Origin: Edaphochlamys debaryana
Lineage: Eukaryota; Chlorophyta; Chlorophyceae; Chlamydomonadales
NCBI GenBank assembly: GCA_016858145.1
Contig: JAEHOE010000119.1
Coordinates: 62,001-126,000, forward strand
Direction: 5' to 3'
Length of the DNA: 64,000 nucleotides
The notes under the pieces are model-generated. The model was not told the DNA's origin. It did not search any database and was given only the letters and a program-made list of their open reading frames with translations. This document shows, piece after piece, positions 1-11,168 of this stretch (position 1 is its first letter; each line of letters opens with the position of its first letter). A program made the translations under genes and the position numbers.

Positions 1-3000
1 GAGCCACTAGAGCGGCTCCCCGAATTGAGACGATTGTCAGCCACCCGCCCCCCTGCTCGAACGTGCAGGAGCCAGGAGCTACGCGCCGCCAAAGCCGCGC
101 TCGAACAGGCCCGACAGGAGATGGGCTACCGCAGCGGAGGTGGCCGGCGCCCGCGTGTTGGCCCTGAGGCCATGCAACTGCGGCTGCGGTGGCTCGAGCG
201 CTGTGCTGCGGCGGGCGTGCCGGCGTGGACCCTGCGGCTCCTCCGCGCCCTGCCGGCCCCCATCGCCGCCGCCTGCCGCACCACCGCTAGCTCCGACACC
301 CTCGTCATTGCCGTGGACATCAGCCAGCTCACCGTCTACAGCGCGGGCCTGTGCGTGACGTCCTATCACGAGCCCCTGCTCAACCTGCTGGAGGAGGACT
401 ACAGCACCTACGCAACCCACATCCGCACCCACGCAGCGCCCTTCACTTCCGCCGACTTCCTCTCGGCCCTATCCCGGGCGGCAAGCAGTGCAGCGGACCT
501 GGCGAGGCACCTGCAGCTGCCGGCGACGCAGGCGCACATTGCGACGCACAGGGCGGCGAACGTCCCTCTGGCCGTCAGCAGCGCCACCACTGCCGTCGGG
601 TTCACTGTTTTCGCCGGTCACTCTCTCCTCCTCGCTTCGAGCTTACTGCAGAAGGAAGCTTACACTGCCGGCCCCCTGCCGCCGCTGGTGCCACGGCTGG
701 CGGCGGCCGTGCGGGACTCCCAGCTCCCGGCGGGGGTGGCGAGGGCCCTCATGACCTGCGCCGCCCTCGACTCCACCGCCGTGCCGGGGCAAGGCGGCGG
801 AGGAGCAGGCAGCACGGGACCCGAGGCGCAGACCGCGGGGGTGCCTGTGTGGCCCGCCGTGCCCGATTCCGTGCGGGCGCTGGCAGTGCTCACGGAGACA
901 GCCGTACAACTGCACGGTCGCGGAGGGGCCGTCGCACTCCGTCAGTGCCGCCAGCGCCCTGGCTGCCGCTCTGGCGCACCCCCACGTGCCCCCCCTGCGT
1001 CTCGCGCTGCTGCAGACGCTGTGGAAACAGGCGGGCGTGGGGCCGGGGCCCGGGGCGGGCTGCAACTTGGAGGACGCGTGCGGCCCTGGGTCGTTCGCCC
1101 ATCACTCCAACACCCTGATGGCATCGGTAGGGTTGTGGAAGTACAGCCGGCGGGGCCTGCTGCCTGCCCCCGACGACGCCCGACTGCCGCCCGAGCCCGG
1201 GGCGGGTGCCTCCGGGGCTGCAGCTGGCGAGGGCGGCGGCGCGTACGGCCGAAGCCATGTGCCGCCTCAGCCGGGGCGAGGGGCTGGCGGGGGCCTACAC
1301 ACCGGAGCAGCGGCGGCGGCTCTTCCGGTCGAAGGTGCGTGCCGGTGGGGGCTCTGCGTCGGCACCGTTGCCGTGGGCAAGCGACCAAGGGCTGTTGCGT
1401 TCGGGTCTTCTGGCCTCGCCCTGCCCCACGACCCAGCCCGGAATGGCCCCGCCCCCGTATCCTCCGTCCACCCCAGACCTGCTGGTCGCACCTTCTGCCG
1501 CCCCCGAGTCCTGCGGCCCTCGAGGAGCTGCCGCACTGGATGGAGGTGTTGTGCTGCTGCGGAAAACTGGTATCCTCGGATGTCAGAACCAGTGCGGACG
1601 TCGCACAACAGGAGGCGGGCGCCTGGGTGATGTCGATGCCGTACAGCACGGGGGCGGTCATGGGGAGCTGAAGGGGGCGGGTGCACGTGGGGGGAAGGGG
1701 GGCAGGGGGAGGGGGCGCCTGGGTGATGTCGGCGGCGTGTGAGGGGCTGGAGGCGGTGCTCGAGCGAGGAGGAGCCAAGCGCCCAAGCGGTGGGTGACAC
1801 GTGGGCTCCAGCGCGGAACTGCTTGCAGGTCCAACGGAACGGCTGGGACTGTAGGTGGCAAGAGTGGAGAGAAGGGGTGCCCTGCAGAGGATGAGAGGCG
1901 ACGGGTGCGGTGCACGGCAGTAGGTCGCGTCCGTCGCGTCGCGTGCTGTGGTACCCCTGGGGGCCTTGGGTTACGTTTCTACCGAACTGCCCCTCGCAGG
2001 GCGCCACCACAGCCAACCTGGCGACTACGCTGGTGGATGGAGTGCAACGGCTTTTCTGGACGGCTGCAGGTGGGGCTGCTGGGGCTTTGCACGGCATGGT
2101 CAATGACAAATGGCAACGGCTAAGCTGAGTGCCTGCCTTGGACCTCCGCCGTAGGCACCTGGTGCGAACCTCTGACCGCCAGCCACCACGAGGCTCTCGC
2201 CGCCAGCCTGCACCGCTCGGGCCTGGCCGCCTCCCTGGACCACGCCCTGCGCCTCGCCTTCGCCGCCGCCGACCGGGCCGCGGCGCCGGGGGCCTCGGAG
2301 CGAGACCGACGGCTGGCGGAGGCCCAGGACTGCCTTCTACTGAGCGCTTGTGATCTGCTGTCGGTCCTGACGCCGCCATGCGGCTCTCCGGCTGCCTTCG
2401 ATGTGGGCGGTGTGGCGTTGACATTCGCCAAGCGGGCGTCCCTGGTCGCACGGGGGCTGGAGGCGGGGGCGGCGGCAGGGGGTGGTCCCACGGGCGCTGT
2501 CCCGGCCTGCCTGCGGCGGGGTCCCAGGGACTCCTCCCCCCGGAGCCTTGCAGCACTGCTGGGCCGTTGCGGGGCGGTGCTGAAGGGGGCGGCCGGACCT
2601 GCGTCGGGCGGCGGCGCTCCTGAGGGGGAGCTCGAGGCCTACTTCTTCCAGGCTGCAAGCCGGCTGGCGGCTCAGCTGGGGGCAGACGCTGCGGGCTGCG
2701 AGCTGGTCTCCGCCAGCTCAGTGCCGCCTCCGGCGGTACAGGCTCGCCTATACGCAGGCCCTGCCCTCGCCGAGTGCCTCGCCCACGTCTCAGCCCTGTG
2801 CTCCACCCCCGGCAGCCTTGCCCCGGCCCGGCTGCTGGCCTGCCAGCCGCACCGCCTCATCGCAGCGGCCTGCAAGCTGCTCCTGGCCTGGCGGTCCGCG
2901 GGTGGGGACCCGGACGAGGTGGAACGACGCGGCCGGCTGCAGGGCCCTCAGCCTCACGGCCCTGCGCCTCGCAGCCCACCCCTCGCTCTCCGCCCGCGTG

Positions 3001-3708
3001 CGGCGCTGGCTGCTGGTGCCCACCGGAGGTCGGGAGGAGGCAGCAGGCTGTGGGGGCAGCTCAGTCGCCGACGCGCCGGAAGGGACTGGGGAGTCAGGGC
3101 CTGAGGCGGAGACGGCGGGGGCCGAGGCGGAGCAAGGGTGCCTGGCGCAGGCGTGGGGCGAGGGCTGGAGGTCGTACGACGGCTGGAGGTTGGCCGATGG
3201 CTCGTCCTTTCCGCTGCCCCTGCTCCGTCTGGCCCGGGGCGGAGGGGCGAGCGGGCGGGGCGCGGAGGGGGAGGCGGGTGCTGACGCGGCCTGCCGCAGC
3301 GGAGCTATGGAGCTGCTGGCGTGGGCGGAGAGCGTGGAGGCCGGAGGCAGCCCGCCTCCGCCGCAGCTTCCAGAGGGGCTGATCCTGGACCCAGGCGACG
3401 CGAGCAGCCCGGAGGCCTTGCGGGCGGCGGCGGCGGTTCTACAATCCACGCTGCCGCCTCCCCTGGCGGCTCCGCCCGAGGGCCGGGCGCTCCCGAAGCT
3501 GCGCGTGTGCGGCTTCACCGGCTGCGCCTCGTTCGGGGGCCGCAGCGAGGGGGGCCTGGCGCTGCGGCAGTGCGGCGGCTGCCGGGCGGTGCGGTACTGC
3601 GGGCCAGGCTGCCAGCGGGCGCACTGGCGGGAAGGGCACCGGGGCGAGTGCGGGGCGCTGGCGGAGGCGGCAGAGGTGCTGACGCGTGCGAGCGGGGCCG
3701 GCGTGTGA
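1..3708 (+). CDS. MYND-type zinc-finger protein, frame-disrupted, 5' end outside window
   Basis: A long, mostly open coding region ends at the TGA before position 3709. The last ~55 residues form a MYND zinc finger (about 3499-3654): an opening Cys pair, then QCGGCRAVRYC, CQRAHW and HREC. MYND fingers bind Pro-rich peptides and do not define an enzymatic role. The rest is Ala/Leu-rich helical sequence with no domain I recognise. Frame 1 is open from base 1, so the true start may lie upstream. Coding signal then changes frame near 920, 1200 and 2920 at places without intron-like sequence. One intron probably starts at the GTGCGT donor after about 1335, and an exon resumes at 2155 after a CAG-like acceptor. 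Hand-joined genes elsewhere in this window keep frame through 15-20 exons, so decay is more likely than poor sequence quality. A pseudogene, or a gene with base-call errors, are both possible. Confidence 0.6.
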
Positions 3709-4515
3709 GGGGGCCTGGGGGGGCATCTGGGCAAGCGGCGGTAGGCGGGGACGGACGCTGTGTGTGGGTCTGCCACTCGGGCAGCCATGGCCGTAACAGG
3801 GAGAGGCGTACGTACGTGGGGGTCCGGTGTGGGGCCCGGTGGCCGTCATTTGGGTACCCTGGCGTGCACATGAGGAGCTACCTAAGGAACTACGATGCAC
3901 GGGGCTCGCAGCCCAGGCGGGGTGCACGTTCCGCCCGCATGTTGGGCCTCGCGCTCCCGCCGGTTTACGCCCGCTGCAAAGGTTTGAGGAATAGACGAGC
4001 TAGGCTGACGTGTTTGCCATGTGGGGGAGGGCTGAATCCCTGTGAGTTGCAGTAGGGGTTACAGCTCACAGGCCTGTGCGTGGGGGCGCGGTTGCCAGTT
4101 AGGGAGGCTGCGGAGGATGGTAGCGGAGAGGGGTGTGTCGGCAGGGCAGAGTGAGAGGCAGGCAGGCATCGGTCCCCATCGGCCCTGGCGCCACACCGTA
4201 TGCAAGTCCACGTCCAGTCCACACATGCCTCTCGTCGATGCGGAGGAAAGCGTGTTGGCGTGCGGGCGTGGCAGGGGCAGGGGCAGGGGTCCAGCCTGAC
4301 GGAGCCCCTGCCCCTGCCAAAACGGTAACGAGTGGGTAACGAGTGGGTACTTACTTCCGTCTTTTTCCCCTACGCGTTTTGTTGCATTTGTTGCCCCGTT
4401 GGATGGCTCGGACTGCTTTGGTCTCCATAAAGCGGGGTCCTAGGGGTCGGGGAGTCCTCGGGGGAGATCGCGATTAGGAGGGGAGGGGACCGACCGGCAA
4501 AGGTGGTCCACTGTC
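3709..4515. other. intergenic region between MYND and BTB genes
   Basis: I see no coding signal, RNA gene or clear repeat here. A short direct repeat, GTAACGAGTGGGTA-like, occurs near 4325-4350. The stretch probably holds the 3' flank of the MYND gene and the distal promoter of the BTB gene. Confidence 0.4.
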
Positions 4516-4523
4516 TATATAAA
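4516..4523 (+). promoter_or_regulatory. TATA box of the BTB gene
   Basis: TATATAAA lies about 117 bp upstream of the BTB start codon at 4640, in otherwise GC-rich DNA. Position and sequence fit a core promoter. The inverted pseudogene copy near 16 kb lacks this element at the matching place, although its 5' untranslated region just before the ATG is still alignable. Confidence 0.5.
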
Positions 4524-4639
4524 TCATTCAGAAGTCATTCAGACGCTGCATCTTCAGCATGTTCCCAGTACCGCTCCCAGACCTGGGACGCGACGCTTGA
4601 GACTGGCAAGAGGTTAGAGTCTTGCAACACGGTGCACAA

Positions 4640-6708
4640 ATGTCCGCAGCGCTCCGCAGCTTTATCGCCACGCTCTTTGGCAGCGAGGAGCGGTCGGACT
4701 GCGTGGTGCAGTTCTGCCTCAGCAAGGATGCACTCGATCGCTCCGGACCAAAGGAGGCAGCCCAGGCTAAATCGCAGTGTACTGCTGGCGACATAGTGAG
4801 CTCTGCTTACGGCGTGGAGGTGGTCAAGCAGCGAGGCGAGGCTCAACTGTCTGGAGCTGCTGCACCACCGAGGAGAACAGCTCGCACGCGGAGCAGCCAG
4901 GCACACCGCCAGAGACTGCTCCTGAACAGCCTCAAGCTCTGGAACCGGTCGATGCGGCGGCGAGCACCAGCGGGCCGACCGAGCCCGAGCCGATGGGCGA
5001 GCCGATGCCCGCGCACACGTGGGTGCTCCAGCCCGGCTCTTCCTTCTTCAAGTCACAGCTGGAGAGATGGACCGCAGAGCAGCCACCGGGCTCCAAGCCC
5101 GTTCTGCGCGTGCCCCTGGGCAGCTCAGAGGATGTCCCCCACGCGCGCACCGCCATCCGGTACATCTACACCGGAGAGCTGGGCACGAGCTCGGCGGCCG
5201 ACATCCAGGGAGCTCGCCGTCTGGCATGCTATCTGGGGGTGGAGGGCGCCGCGGAGGCGTGCAGTATGGCCCTTGTGGACCTCGCCAGGCCAGATGGACA
5301 GCATCCCCTGGACGGCATCGCCGACCTGTTCACGTGCCGCCACCTGCTCCCGGCGAGTGATGAGGACCCCAGGGCCGCATCTCTCCTGGACGACCTCCGT
5401 TCCGCCTGCCAGCTGCAACTCATGGCGTACAAGGGAGCGGGCACCGAGTTCAGCGCCCCGTGCGGCGCCAAGGTGCCGCTGGGTGGGCTGCTGGCGTGGG
5501 CCTTCCCCGACGCCCCCTCTGTCCTCAGCAACCGGGGGTCCAAGGGCCGGGTTCTGTTCCTGTCCGCGTCCTCCCTGGAGGCTCTGCTAAGCAGCGACGC
5601 CTTTGCGACTGACAACGAGGCGAGCGTCCTGCTGCTGCTCGCAGAGTGGCTGAACGCAAACCGCGTCGCTACTGCACTATCTGCAGACGTGTGTCCACGG
5701 CTGTGCCGCTTCATCCGGCTCTGCCAGCTCAGCAGCGTCTACCTCCACGGCTTGCTGCACCTCCTGCCGTGGTTCCCGCTCACGGCGCCCGAGCTGCCCC
5801 TCCTACGCCAGGCCGCGACCCTGCCGGAGGGCGCGGCGCGGGACCACCTGCTGGCGTACGTGGCTGATGGCGGCTTCGACTGGCCTCCGGCCTGGTGAGA
5901 CCATGGGGAGGAAAGCACTTGACATTAGCGTCTTTAGGTCTTTGGAGCTGCACCCAGCACGCGCCCCTGCTCCTGGCCATCAACCCGTATGCCTTGTCTC
6001 CCCTCGTCCTTTGACGGCAAGCATGGGCTTCCAGCACCTTTGAAATGATATTGACTGCTTGTGCCTGCCCCGCGTGCTCTGGACTGCAGGACCTCTGGGG
6101 CAGCCCGGCCGCATGCACGTGCGGATGCGGGGGAGCCGTACATTTGGAGCATCGCCCAGGAGGACCTGAGCAAGAGCCTCGCGGCCAACGAGATTGCTTC
6201 AATCCAATCCACGCTCACCGACAGCTGTAGCGCTCTAGTGGCCAACGGCTTCGAAGTGTGGCCTATGTTGCAGCTCCACCGTGACCACGACGCAGCGGGC
6301 GTCTACCTCGAACTCTGCATCCCGGCTGCCCTCAGGGCCCAAAACGTGCCGCCTCTGTTGGGGGTTTCGAGCCCCGGAGCGTGCCGTCTGATGGTGTTGA
6401 AGTGGACGGAGGGCGGCGACGGACCGGACGCGGAGCCTGCGTACTGTCACGAATGCGATGGGCCCGACGACGTGCTCGGGATCGGGCGTGCGTGGGGGCG
6501 TGCTGACGCCCTGCCGCTCCCGGAGCCCGTGTTGCCGGAAGACGGCACGGCACCCGACCCCCTGGCTCGCTGGAAGCCCTACCTGCATGCGGGCAGGCTC
6601 CGCGGCATCCTGACATGGCTGGGGCCGGAGGAGGAGGAGCCGGAGGAGGAGGAGGAGGAGGCAGCGGCGGAGGAGGGGCAGGAGGAGGCAGTAGAGGCAA
6701 CGGCGTGA
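4640..6708 (+). CDS. BTB/POZ-BACK domain protein with C-terminal MATH-like module
   Basis: BTB/POZ proteins dimerise and often act as substrate adaptors for cullin-3 ubiquitin ligases; that is family knowledge, not shown here. The protein starts at ATG 4640 (MSAALRSFIATLFG, then SDCVVQF). The BTB core continues with PMPAHTWVLQPGSSFFKSQLERW (5008-5070) and AIRYIYTGEL (5152-5181), followed by a helical BACK-like region to about 5894. A suggested model is exon 1 4640-4778, exon 2 4832-5894, exon 3 6090-6708. The first junction implies a 53-bp intron and is uncertain. The second is strong: the apparent stop at 5896 lies inside a GTGAGA donor, and skipping 5895-6089 restores frame into GEPYIWSIAQEDL. 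The last exon has a VWPMLQLHRD segment resembling MATH/TRAF or SPRY-like folds (tentative) and a Glu-rich tail. An inverted, broken copy lies at 14100-16015. Confidence 0.75.
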
Positions 6709-8364
6709 GCCCCGGCGTGATTCCCTTAGAAGGGGTTTAGGCTCTGGTGAGGCGGAGCCTAGCGCTGTGGGGGCAGGGCTGTGATTGCTGGGCCAGGTCG
6801 GCGGGGTGTAGGGGCGCAGGGGCTATGCTGTTTAGGGCAAGCGTGAGGAGAGGCATGAGCTGCGGGCCCGGCTGCGCGCAGGCAGGTGTTGCGAGGCGGT
6901 GTTTGCGGGCCCGGGTCGGGGTGAAGTGGCACAGGGGTTCATTGGTTGGGCCACGCACGTTGCATGGTACTTCAACAGGCATCCGTCCCCGCTGGCAGGG
7001 CTGGTGCATCTACTTGTTGGACTGTGCAGGAGGCTGGGGACAGAGCGGACCGTTAGAGGCCTGTTGAGGTTCGTGTCGGGGCATGCATGCAGGGCTGCGC
7101 GCGGTAGCTAGCCTGTGAGCGTAGGCTGGGGGCTACGCAAGTGTCAATGTCAGTTGGTGGTTGCGTGCCTTGTTCGCGAGTGATAATGTCCTCTGAACCA
7201 GTGTGACGTGCCATGCATGGCGTTCCCTGCGATGATGATGGACCATACCTTCCTCTGCACCGGTCCGGTGTGCTGGGCATTGCGCTTCATGGACGTAGCG
7301 GTGCATTGACTTTGAGGCAGGCTGAAAGAAGGGCGGGTGCAAGGGGTGGCAAGGGCGGAAGCGTGCGGCGTATGCATGCTGGGGGGCTAGTTGCGCGTGC
7401 GCGGCCGCCTTCATCTCTAGCTCTGGTGCTAAGCACTGAACTACACTATTCTCTGTACCAGCAGGGCGCTGTGCTTGCTGCCATGACTGTGCATTGAGCG
7501 CGGGACAGGCGGGGGCAGGAGGGTGGAAGACGCGCACATTGCGGGAAGCGTGCGGCGCGTAGTTGGGGGGGCCACTCGTGCGGGCGCACGGCAGGGCCAG
7601 GAGTGACCTGGGCTGTTTTGACGTTGCCAGTGGGCAGCAGGAGTGACGGCCAGCGCCAGGACAAGCGCGTGGTGCGGCCGTTGGTGCCCTGGTGTGGTGT
7701 GTCGTGCCCGAGTTGTTTGGGGGCTGTCGCTAGGCTTGCGCCAACCTGGATGGCACGCCTACTACGCCCGATGTGTCTAGAGGCCAGCCCTTCCGTCATG
7801 ACACAGAAGGAAGGCCTTTCGCCGTTGATGATGACATAGAGGAGGGGGGTTCTGTGCTCACAGGGCCCGTGCAGCGTAGTCTGGACGATGACGAAGGGGG
7901 ATTCTGTGCTCGCTGGGGCCGTGCAGCGTAGTCCCGACGACGAAGGGGGATGCAGCTGAACGCAACTAGGCTGAACGCAACAGAAAAATGGAGAGGCCGA
8001 GCGACAGGCAAGAATAAGCAGCCGCACGGGGGATCCTAGGGACCGCACCACGCAACGCATTCGAACACGCCCCGAAGGTGTTGTCAAAGGCATGCAGTCG
8101 CAATTGCGTGGTGACGGGTGAGGCCACGGCCGGGCATGCGGTCGGGAGTAACAAACTAGGCACAGTGGCTGCCGATATGCATCTGTGATGTGTCGTGCCT
8201 GAGAGTTTTTGGGGGGCCTCGACCTGAAGAGGAGGGCGGGCGGGGTTACGGGGGCAAGGGGAAACCGCAGCCGCAGCTGTCGCGGCATGAAGGTCCGACT
8301 CATGTGCCCGTTGCGCCGAGTATCGAGTTCACAAGCCGTCACGCATTGCACCACATATTGCATC
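6709..8364. other. intergenic region with a dispersed repeat
   Basis: I find no gene. About 7843-8062 carries a repeat described separately, present twice in part here (TTCTGTGCTC and GTGCAGCGTAGTC motifs near 7850 and 7902) and once inverted near 28.1 kb. The remainder is unremarkable GC-rich sequence. Confidence 0.5.
7896..8062. repeat. dispersed repeat, copy 1 (inverted relative to 28026-28197)
   Basis: About 165 bp matches the reverse complement of 28026-28197 with small indels. Shared landmarks are a GTGCAGCGTAGTC block, an AACGCAACTAGGCTG block, the AGCAGCCGCACGGG block and GGACCGCACCACGCAACGC. A partial extra unit precedes it at about 7843-7895. No open reading frame or terminal repeat is evident, so it may be a non-autonomous element or a fragment of a larger transposon. 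Confidence 0.6.
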
Positions 8365-9508
8365 ATGGCCACCACCGAGCCTGCAGTAGAGGAGACAGAC
8401 TCATCACGTTTTGCTCGCTGCTGACCTCAAACCTGTCCAGAGATGCTTCAACGAGCCTGCTGAGAGTACTAGCGACAAAGACACTCGATCTGGCGAACGC
8501 TCGGCTCACGTGTCGAGCGCTGCGGACTTTCATCGACACCAACGTGTTGAGCCTGAACCTGCGCCCAGCACACCCCTTGTGCGCTTCTGCTATTGAGGAA
8601 GGCGGAGGATGGATGCAGCGATGGCCATCGTGCAGCTCGGTCGTGCTGACCGTGCCGCACGACGCGGACCCCGCCGTCTGCCTCCGCCCCTTCGCCGGTA
8701 CCCCCGGGGCGGACGCGTGCAGGCGCATCAAAGCGCTGACGCTCTGCTATGAGAAGGATGGCTACGCAAAGTCCTTCCCGAGCGCTTCTCTAGAGGAGCT
8801 CCTGCGGTGCGCGCCTTTGCTCCAGACCCTGTCCCTATGGGTGTCGCCATTGCTGTCCGCCGCATCCCTGGGCCAGGCGTCCTCAGCCCTCGCGGCCTTA
8901 GACCACTTGCGCAGCCTCAAGCTGGGCCGCTTCGGCTGGATCGGCTGCATCGGCGCCCAGCTCGCCGCGCGGCTGACGCATCTCGAGATTGCGGACATCG
9001 GCCGCCGGTGTCGGCCCTGACCTCCGCTGCCGCACGGATGCCGGTCCTCCAGGAGCTAACCTACAACAGCCTGGCTCAAAGCCGCATGCTGGAGGAGGAC
9101 GTGCGGGAGCTTCTGGACGGACTGCCAGCAACAGTGCAGCGACTGGCGCTAGTTCAGGCGGTGGCGTTTGGAGGGCCGCGGGCGGACCTCACCTGCAGCT
9201 TCGCTGAGGGCTTGTTGGCATCCGTCTCCGTCGCGGTCAGCAGTGGCTGCAGTGGTGTGAGGCCAGGGCCAGGACAGGAGGGTGCAGGACAAGGGCAAGG
9301 GCAGGGAGAAGGGCACGGCCAGGAGGGGCGTGTGGCGCTCTCGCGCGTGCTGTCGTTCGTGGCTGGGGCGGTGCTGAGCTGCCGCCGGCTGGGACCGCGA
9401 CTGGGGTGGGTGGAGGTCCGGGGGCCGGTTGGGGGGTGGGTGCCTTTGGACCCAGGACCCGCCACGGAGCTGCTGGCTCGGTGCGACGAGGTGCGCAGGG
9501 GTGCGTAG
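8365..9508 (+). pseudogene. F-box-like/leucine-rich protein, decayed copy
   Basis: This is related to the intact minus-strand gene at 28623-30930. ATG 8365 gives MATTEPAVEETDSS, resembling that gene's MAPATAARETKSTS, but the frame is lost near 8415. A second frame carries the F-box-like helix (LTCRALRTFIDTNVLSLNL) and the following repeats to about 8995. A third frame then carries PVSALTSAAARMPVLQELTY and the remainder to the stop at 9506-9508. At least two frameshifts are needed, and neither fits a normal intron. F-box-like proteins usually recruit substrates to SCF ubiquitin ligases. It could be a real gene with base errors, but the intact paralogue makes decay the simpler reading. Confidence 0.6.
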
Positions 9509-11168
9509 TCCCTAGGCAGCAGGGGGGTGGGGCTGCAGGGGCGGAGGGCTGAGGGGGAGCGTAAGGCACGGGTTGGAAGCTCAGGAGCTCCACGTGAGAT
9601 TCGCTTGCTGCAGCGGCAGGGGGGGGGCTTGAGGGGCGCTGTGCACGGCTGACGCGCTTGTGCCTTGCGGCCCCCTTCCCGCGGGCAAGGCTTGAGCAAG
9701 GACTGGCTGTCGCTGCGTCGTAGGTCTGAGGGGACGGGGGCGAGAGTGAAGGCAGGTGCTTGTGCCGGGATGATCAGGCCTTGGCAAAGGGAGAGCGCGG
9801 TATGTAGGCGGGCCCAGAGGTGGGCCTTAGGGGGAGACAGAATGACGGCGCTGGCGCTGGTCTGCGGCGCTCCTGTTGATCTGTGACAGGTGGCAATCAC
9901 CCGTGGTCCTGCTTCCTTGTAGAGCCTGACACTGTGAAGGGGCTCGCCGAGACGAGGAAGCTTTGGTGTTTGGGGTCCCAGGATGAGCGATTTGGGCTCC
10001 GCCGGAGTGCGAATGCTGGTGCGACCGGGGTTCACAGGACGGAATAGGTTGGGGCCAAGCCCCAGCACGGTCAGCGGCCACAGGGAGCACCTGCACACGC
10101 AAGTCTCTTTCAGAAGACAGTTCCTTGATTAGAGGCCCCCCTCCAGACAATGGACGGACTGAAATTGCCCACGTCTGGTGCCACACGGATAGATTCCAGA
10201 GTGGCTGGCTGGGCTGGAAACTGCCCACGTATGGTCTTGGAGTCCTGAGCGGCCAAGAGGTATGAGAGCGCTAATTCTGCTATGTCCCGTCGTCCTTCCA
10301 CCAGCTCGCTCATTTGGGTGATGGACGGGTCTGGACGGGGTAAGGCGGATGCGCATCCTCCTAAGGGCCCAGCCTGGGTGAGACCAAGGTGGTTAGGACT
10401 AGATATGGAGCCACCGACCCCACCCAATCCTCACATGCTTAAATTGAGCTCCTGCTTACTTTGGAAGGCCATGGGAAGTCTTTGGGTTTAGGGCCCACCT
10501 GTGTTATGGCCAGGCCCGGCGGCCCCCCATGCACCGTGCCCATGCAGCGGCATCGATCATATTTAGGGCGTGAGCACACACTTCTTACATATCCGTACCT
10601 GATAGGGTCCGAGCTTTAAATTCAAGCGCCTGCCCAAGCTCCCAAGCGTCTTGGCCGGCCGTAAGGTGGGTTCGTTCGTGCGGGTATACGGGCGGGCGGG
10701 GATGGCTGGACGAACCGACACGTGAGGCGGGCCTCGGGCGGGCCCCCATAAGCCATCAGTGAAGAAACACAAATTATGCGTCTGGGTTGGCAGCGACTGC
10801 AGTTTGGGGGCTTTTGTCACATAGCTCGCGGGCATGTCATGCCGCCGACATCGAGTGCGTGGCCACCTTGAGACTCTAGCGATAAGATGTTAAGGCCGTA
10901 ATAAGGTGATTAAATGGCTTTCAGAGAGGCCCCTACGTGATGGCGGCAGAAAAGCGACTGAGAAAGAGCGATTGAGACCTTGACACGCTGGCGACCTTGA
11001 GTAGGAGGTGATAACCGACATTGATGTTTTAATCTGAAGATGTAGGTAGTGTTCAGAGAGGCTCCTAGGTGATGGCGAGAGAAAAGCGGGGCGGGCCCGG
11101 CTCTCGGACCCGGACCCCAGGCCTGCTTCTTCAGGCTCGCTCGTCCCCCGCTTCTTGCCCGCAGAGCG
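9509..11168. other. intergenic region upstream of the first PL7-like gene
   Basis: No gene is seen. About 9650-9810 shares a diverged repeat with 13770-13900 (CGCTTGTGCCTTGCGG and GACGGGGGCGAGAGTGA blocks). About 10140-10850 is alignable with the DNA upstream of the second PL7-like gene (about 17060-17800), including paired CCCACGT-type motifs, GGTTAGGACTAGAT-like and GGCCGGCCG-like blocks. The duplicated unit of the PL7 array therefore included over 1 kb of promoter DNA. Confidence 0.5.
10919..11086 (+). repeat. 37-bp direct repeat pair upstream of PL7-like gene A
   Basis: TTCAGAGAGGCCCCTACGTG at 10919, continuing as ATGGCGGCAGAAAAGCG, recurs at about 11050 as TTCAGAGAGGCTCCTAGGTG plus ATGGCGAGAGAAAAGCG. 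The copies are about 131 bp apart and end about 80 bp before the start codon. They may be promoter elements or a tandem duplication. Confidence 0.6.

Noticed and set aside
942..2658. Long minus-strand open frames (278 and 463 codons)
   Set aside because: Arg/Pro/Ala-rich mirror frames over the MYND gene, expected in very GC-rich DNA; no domain or start context.
6061..6708. Separate small gene downstream of the BTB gene
   Set aside because: Splicing 5894 to 6090 keeps frame, and the inverted copy preserves the same linkage, so it is the last exon.
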